This document shows positions 59,606 through 64,000 of a DNA stretch of 64,000 nt, one piece after another. The DNA is from Betaproteobacteria bacterium (lineage in GTDB: Bacteria > Pseudomonadota > Gammaproteobacteria > Burkholderiales > SG8-41): positions 1-64,000 of the forward strand of contig JANYDM010000098.1 in NCBI GenBank assembly GCA_025363575.1, in the 5' to 3' direction. The translations under genes were made by a program, and so were the position numbers. The notes below the pieces were generated by a model. That model had not been told where the DNA came from. It did not search any database and worked only from the letters and a program-made list of their open reading frames with translations. Position 1 is the stretch's first letter. The number at the start of each line of letters is the position of its first letter.

Positions 59606-60792
59606 CGCGGCTCCCTGTCGCGGCTACGCAACGCATCGCGGGAGCGCGATGCCGACGGCAGCGCCTCCGACCCCGGACTCGGGTCGGCCGGCTTGCTCAT
59701 CGCGTCCACCGGTGCGGGGGCGGCACTCCCCGTCATTTGCATCAGCTTGTCGAGCGGCAGATACAGCAGGTTGTTGCCGCCTTTCTGGTCGACGAGGACT
59801 TTGCTCGTATTGCTCATGATCTCCTGCATCGCATCGATGTAGAGGCGGTCGCGCGTAACGCCCGGCGCCTTCACGTATTCGGCCACGATCTGGCGGAAAC
59901 GGCTCGCATCGCCTTCCGCGCGCTCGATGACTCGCTGCTTATAGCCCTCGGCTTCCTGAGTCAGGCGCGCCGCTGCGCCCTCGGCTTTCGGCACGACATC
60001 GTTCGAGTAAGCCTGCCCCTCGTTTTTCTGGCGCTCGCCGTCCTGCCCGGCTTTGACCGCGTCATCGAACGAGGCTTGCACCTGTTCGGGCGGCTGCGCA
60101 TTCTGCATAGTGACCTTGCTGATGCTGATGCCGGTGTGGTAGCGGTCGAGGATTTCCTGCATGACCTTCTGCGCATCGCTCGTTATCTGCGCGCGGCCTT
60201 TGTAGAGCACCAGGTCCATCGTGTTCTTGCCGACGATTTCGCGAATTGCGGTTTCCGCCGCCTGCAGCACGCTTTCTTCGGGCGCGCGGTTGGCGAACAA
60301 ATAGTCGCGCGGGTCCTTGACGACGTATTGGACCGCAAACTGAATGTCGATGATATTGGCATCATCCGTCAACATCAAAGACTCTTTGGGCACTTTGCTC
60401 TTGCCCCCGTTGCGCGAGCCGATTTCTATCGTGCGCACCTGCGACAGATTGACGATCTCGGCCGTTTCGATCGGATACGGCAGATGCCAATGCGGACCGG
60501 GCGAGGTCTCTTCGACGAATTTACCGAAGCGCAGGACCATTCCGCGCTGGCTGGCATCGACAATGTAAAACCCGCTGGCAAGCCAGACCAGCACGACCAG
60601 CACGACGAGGATGCCGGCGCCACCGCCGAAATGCGCCAGTTGCGGACCGCCCGGCAAATTGCCATTGCCGCCGCCCTTGCGGCCGAACATCGCGCTAATT
60701 TTCTGGTTGAAATTGCGCATCAGCTCATCGAGGTCAGGCGGCCCCTGGTTTTTACCGCCGCCGCGCCCCCATTGGGGATCGTTGAGCGACAT
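59602..60792 (-). CDS. hflK: Membrane protease regulator HflK
   Basis: HflK is the partner of HflC. From ATG at 60792 the protein has 396 residues: a cytoplasmic Gly/Asn-rich start, GPPDLDELMRNF (about residues 17-28), a membrane helix (about 55-75), the SPFH domain and a coiled coil, then a Pro/Ser-rich tail. I preferred MSLNDPQWG at 60792 because it matches the family start; ATG at 60861 in the same frame is possible. hflC overlaps its stop. Confidence 0.93.
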   Translation of the reverse strand: MSLNDPQWGRGGGKNQGPPDLDELMRNFNQKISAMFGRKGGGNGNLPGGPQLAHFGGGAGILVVLVVLVWLASGFYIVDASQRGMVLRFGKFVEETSPGPHWHLPYPIETAEIVNLSQVRTIEIGSRNGGKSKVPKESLMLTDDANIIDIQFAVQYVVKDPRDYLFANRAPEESVLQAAETAIREIVGKNTMDLVLYKGRAQITSDAQKVMQEILDRYHTGISISKVTMQNAQPPEQVQASFDDAVKAGQDGERQKNEGQAYSNDVVPKAEGAAARLTQEAEGYKQRVIERAEGDASRFRQIVAEYVKAPGVTRDRLYIDAMQEIMSNTSKVLVDQKGGNNLLYLPLDKLMQMTGSAAPAPVDAMSKPADPSPGSEALPSASRSRDALRSRDREPR

Positions 60793-60877
60793 CAGCACGC
60801 CGAGTAAGCGCTGCCAGCGCCCGGCAACGACGCCGCAAAATGACTGCCAAGAGGTACCCATGATTGTTTGATCCGTA

Positions 60878-62002
60878 TCAAGCCGCCGCGGGGCGAACTG
60901 CCGTATTGCGAATTGCCGCGGATGCGTTCTCTTCGAGTGCCAGCCGCGCCAGATCGAGCCCCGATCCGGTCCTGGCGCTGATCCAGACGCCGTTGATTTT
61001 ACCATACTCATCGCGCGCGACCCGCGGCGTTCCGCCGTTCAAATCGATCTTGTTGTAGACCAGAACCTGCGGTATCCGCTCGGCGCCGATTTCCGCCAGC
61101 ACGCCGTTGACGGCCCCGATCTGCGCATCGCGCGTCGGGCTCCCGGCATCAACCACATGCAACAGAAGATCCGCCTGAATCGCCTCTTCGAGCGTCGCAC
61201 GAAAAGCCGCCACCAGGGTGTGCGGCAACTGGCGAATGAAGCCGACCGTGTCCGACAAAACGAGCGGCGCGCCGTTGGGCAGATAAACACGGCGCGTTGT
61301 CGTATCGAGCGTGGCGAAGAGTTGATCCGCGGCGTACGCGTGCGCGCGCGTCAGCGCATTAAACAGCGTGCTCTTGCCGGCGTTCGTATAGCCGACTAGC
61401 GACACTGAAAGCACGTTGGCTCGCCGCCGCGCGCGGCGCTGCACTTCGCGCTGGCCCGCGAGCCGCGCAAGCTTGTCCTTCAGCAGCTTGACACGCTTGC
61501 CGAGCAGGCGGCGGTCGGTTTCGAGCTGGGTTTCGCCGGGCCCGCGCAGACCGATACCGCCCTTTTGCCGCTCGAGGTGGGTCCAGCCGCGCACGAGACG
61601 AGTTGCAAGGTGCTCAAGCTGCGCAAGTTCGACCTGCAGCTTGCCTTCATGGCTGTGCGCGCGCTGGGCGAATATGTCGAGTATCAGGCTCACCCGGTCG
61701 ATGACGCGGCAGTTCAGCTTTTTTTCGAGATTGCGTTCCTGCGCGGGCGACAGTTCGTGGTTGAAGATAACGAGGCCCGCCCCGCTTGCCGTGAGCAGCG
61801 CTGCGAGCTCGTCGACTTTGCCGCTGCCGGCGAAGAGAGCGGGGTCAGGTCGCGCGCGGCGGCCGCGCAGAATGCCGGCAATGCTGATGCGCGCGCTCAG
61901 CGCGAGCTGCGCGAGCTCGTCGGTCGATTCGGCGTAATCCGGCGCGCCGAAGTCGAGACTTACGAGCACCGCCTGGGAATCGCTCCCGGGACGTTCAAAC
62001 AT
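60878..62002 (-). CDS. hflX: Ribosome-associated GTPase HflX
   Basis: HflX binds the 50S subunit and splits stalled or hibernating ribosomes. The 374-residue protein has the N-terminal HflX domain with GSGKVDEL (about residues 59-66) and GPGETQLETDRR (about 152-163), and the G domain with SLVGYTNAGKSTLFNAL (about 200-216), DTVGFIRQLP and VYNKIDL. It lies between hfq and hflK in the usual order. Confidence 0.95.
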   Translation of the reverse strand: MFERPGSDSQAVLVSLDFGAPDYAESTDELAQLALSARISIAGILRGRRARPDPALFAGSGKVDELAALLTASGAGLVIFNHELSPAQERNLEKKLNCRVIDRVSLILDIFAQRAHSHEGKLQVELAQLEHLATRLVRGWTHLERQKGGIGLRGPGETQLETDRRLLGKRVKLLKDKLARLAGQREVQRRARRRANVLSVSLVGYTNAGKSTLFNALTRAHAYAADQLFATLDTTTRRVYLPNGAPLVLSDTVGFIRQLPHTLVAAFRATLEEAIQADLLLHVVDAGSPTRDAQIGAVNGVLAEIGAERIPQVLVYNKIDLNGGTPRVARDEYGKINGVWISARTGSGLDLARLALEENASAAIRNTAVRPAAA

Positions 62003-62022
62003 TTAGTGCCAGGAAGATTTGA

Positions 62023-62262
62023 TCAGCTGTCGGCGGAATGGTCGATCGCCAGATTGACGGCACGCGCAGGGACCACGGTCGAAATCGCGTGTTTATAGAC
62101 CATCTGCGTAACGGTGTTTTTCAATAGCACGACGTACTGGTCGAACGACTCGATCTGCCCCTGCAGCTTGATGCCGTTGACAAGATAGATAGATACCGGG
62201 ACGTGCTCCTTGCGCAATGCATTAAGGAACGGGTCTTGTAGCAGCTGCCCTTTCGTACTCAT
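62023..62262 (-). CDS. hfq: RNA chaperone Hfq
   Basis: Hfq is the hexameric Sm-like protein that matches small RNAs with mRNAs. The 79-residue protein has the Sm1 and Sm2 motifs ([37 protein letters not shown]) with the YKHA signature. The C-terminal tail is short (about 10 residues after the core). hflX follows 20 nt downstream. Confidence 0.97.
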   Translation of the reverse strand: MSTKGQLLQDPFLNALRKEHVPVSIYLVNGIKLQGQIESFDQYVVLLKNTVTQMVYKHAISTVVPARAVNLAIDHSADS

Positions 62263-62380
62263 GTTCGCCCCATCGTTTTTAGTATTGATAACAGCACTCT
62301 ACTGTATTTCCCCGGGCAATGCCACAAGGCGCGGCCGGAGAAACCCTTGATTGAATAAAAGCACGGAAATCAGTTGTTAC

Positions 62381-63724
62381 CTAACGTTTGCCGCGTCGTT
62401 TGTCATACGGATTAAGGCCTTGCCGGAATTCTATTTTCAGCGGGGTCCCCATCAATTCGAACGCTTCGCGGAAAAAACGTTCAAGATACCGGCGATAACT
62501 ATCGGAAATACGCTTAAGCCCGGTGCCGTGAATGATGATGCGCGGCGGATTGCTGCCGCCCTGATGCGCGTATCGCATTTTGGGCCGGAAAACCCCGCCG
62601 CGCGGCGGTGCCTGGCGTGCGATTGCGGCCTCCAGCGCGCGCGTTAGCTTGGGCGTGGGCAATTTGACCATCGCGGCACGGTAGGCGCGCTCGACCGCAT
62701 CGAGCATCGACTTGATACCGGTTCCCGCGAGCGCCGAAATGTAGTGGACCGGCGCGAAGTCGACGAAATCGAGCGTGCGCTCCAGAGCGGTCTTGGCGCT
62801 CGCGCGCTGCTCCGGCCGCAGACCATCCCATTTATTGACGGCGACAACCAGCGCGCGCCCAGCTTCAACGATATAGCCGGCGATGTGCGCGTCCTGGTCG
62901 ACGACCTCGTCGCGCGCATCGAGCACGAGGACGACAACGTTGGCATCTTCGATCGCCTGCAGCGTCTTGATGACTGAGAATTTTTCAATCGCATCGACGA
63001 CGTTGCCGCGCCGTCGCATGCCCGCGGTGTCAATCAGCGTGTACTGACGCCCGGCGCGCTCGAATTCGATGTAAATGCTGTCGCGCGTGGTGCCGGGCTG
63101 ATCGAATACGACTACCCGCTCTTCGCCGAGCAGCGAGTTGACGAGCGTGGATTTACCGACGTTAGGCCGGCCGACGATGGCGATGCGCGGACGCGTCGCG
63201 GGCGCCTCGTCCTCCGCGGGTTCTTCGCGATCGGCAAAACCGGCGGTGATCAGTTCAGCGAGGTCGCCGACGCCCTCGCCGTGCGCAGCTGAAATGGCTA
63301 GCGGGTCGCCCAGCGCCAGTTCGTGAAATTCGGCGCTGACTGTCGCCGGCTGCATGCCCTCGGCCTTGTTAACCACGAGCCAGACTTTGCGGCCGGTCTT
63401 GCGCAACTGCCCGGCAATCGCCCGGTCCTGGGTCGTCAGGCCCTGCCGCCCGTCCACCAGAAAGACCACCGCGTCGGCCTCGTCGATCGCGAGCAGCGTC
63501 TGCTGTGCCATCACCTGCATCACCCCCTCGTGCGAGACCGGCTCGAGGCCGCCGGTATCAACCACAATATACGACTTGTAGCCGACACGGCCGCGCCCGT
63601 AGTGGCGGTCGCGCGTGAGCCCGGGGATATCAGCGACGATCGCATCGCGGCTGCGCGTGAGCCGATTGAACAGGGTCGACTTGCCCACGTTGGGGCGGCC
63701 GACGATGACGACGGTTGGTATCAT
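62381..63724 (-). CDS. der: Ribosome assembly GTPase Der (EngA)
   Basis: Der is an essential GTPase with two G domains in tandem, needed for 50S assembly. The 447-residue protein has [14 protein letters not shown] (about residues 8-21) and [14 protein letters not shown] (about 187-200), matching DTGG and DTAG switch motifs, NKAE and NKWD specificity motifs, and a C-terminal KH-like domain ending in a basic tail. bamB lies upstream, as is usual. Confidence 0.97.
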   Translation of the reverse strand: MIPTVVIVGRPNVGKSTLFNRLTRSRDAIVADIPGLTRDRHYGRGRVGYKSYIVVDTGGLEPVSHEGVMQVMAQQTLLAIDEADAVVFLVDGRQGLTTQDRAIAGQLRKTGRKVWLVVNKAEGMQPATVSAEFHELALGDPLAISAAHGEGVGDLAELITAGFADREEPAEDEAPATRPRIAIVGRPNVGKSTLVNSLLGEERVVVFDQPGTTRDSIYIEFERAGRQYTLIDTAGMRRRGNVVDAIEKFSVIKTLQAIEDANVVVLVLDARDEVVDQDAHIAGYIVEAGRALVVAVNKWDGLRPEQRASAKTALERTLDFVDFAPVHYISALAGTGIKSMLDAVERAYRAAMVKLPTPKLTRALEAAIARQAPPRGGVFRPKMRYAHQGGSNPPRIIIHGTGLKRISDSYRRYLERFFREAFELMGTPLKIEFRQGLNPYDKRRGKR

Positions 63725-63836
63725 TGAAGAATGCAGGAAGAAAACCGACGGACGAAACGCAGCAGCACTGTCCGCAACGGTGGCGCCTTCGACTTTTTAT
63801 TATTCATCCTGAAGGCTTGCGCTTTCATCCCTGCGG

Positions 63837-64000
63837 TCACTGAAGGGTGATCGCGTAAACCCCGCCTTTGAGTGTCTGCACGAGAATACCGTTATTGAAC
63901 GCCAGCGGCTGCGCGACGATCGGGCTGCCATCTGTCGGGGTACGCGCGACGAACGAGCCGTCTTCACGCGAGACGAAATGCACAAAGCCCTGGAAATCGC
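63837..64000 (-). CDS. bamB: Outer membrane assembly lipoprotein BamB (C-terminal end only)
   Basis: Only the last 54 codons lie in the window. In the correct frame they read DFQGFVHFVSREDGSFVAR at the left and VQTLKGGVYAITLQ at the end, which is the last PQQ-type propeller blade of BamB. BamB helps the Bam complex insert outer membrane proteins. It is followed by der, as in most gamma- and betaproteobacteria. The start lies beyond the window. Confidence 0.88.
   Translation of the reverse strand, partial: DFQGFVHFVSREDGSFVARTPTDGSPIVAQPLAFNNGILVQTLKGGVYAITLQ

Overview
The window reads as a chromosomal segment of a GC-rich betaproteobacterium. The evidence is the gene order bamB-der-hfq-hflX-hflK-hflC-DUF2065-hisZ-purA-rnr-rlmB and rpsF-priB-rpsR-rplI-dnaB, a membrane formate dehydrogenase operon with DUF3305/DUF3306 partners, and PriB and HisZ. 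No transposase, integrase, CRISPR array or rRNA was seen. One tRNA, Leu(CAG), is present.

Layout. 1-1265: ccmF (cut by the window edge) and ccmE, cytochrome c maturation. 1437-10869, minus strand: a formate dehydrogenase operon (DUF3305, DUF3306, a 695-residue poly-ferredoxin, TorD-like chaperone, Tat-signal peptide, alpha, beta, lipoprotein, gamma, small exported protein) ending in an intrinsic terminator. 10961-13456, plus strand: moaA-fdhD-mobA, which supply and activate the molybdenum cofactor for that enzyme. 13453-22773: glucokinase, a GGDEF/EAL sensor, mtfA, rmuC, a YbbAP-type ABC transporter and the divergent tesA. 22790-24952: selD and selU/mnmH, divergent. 24992-31081: an arn-like lipid A aminoarabinose cluster with arnA split into two genes and no arnB. 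31192-33108: peroxiredoxin and PhoH. 33118-36192: dnaB and the rplI-rpsR-priB-rpsF operon. 36344-52385: an accessory two-partner-secretion island. 52516-64000: rlmB, rnr, tRNA-Leu, purA, hisZ, DUF2065, hflC, hflK, hflX, hfq, der, bamB (partial).

Two things stand out. First, selD looks about 20 residues short only because its catalytic codon is an in-frame UGA: the full gene starts at 23830, reads through UGA at 23788-23786 as selenocysteine, and has a hairpin right behind it that fits bacterial SECIS geometry. The formate dehydrogenase in the same window uses Cys at its selenocysteine site, so SelD itself is the selenoprotein here. Second, the island sits between rlmB and rpsF, genes that are usually close neighbours. 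It holds a 2671-residue TpsA exoprotein with about 23 repeats resembling beta-propeller blades, a FecR-domain protein, two paralogous PaaK/CapK-like adenylate-forming enzymes flanking a methyltransferase, a TpsB transporter, and an intact chimeric ORF joining the start of a TpsB to the end of a TpsA. Three exported proteins of the island end in Cys plus one residue.

Limits: family assignments come from reading motifs, not from database searches. Starts were chosen from Shine-Dalgarno sequences, overlaps and usual family length.
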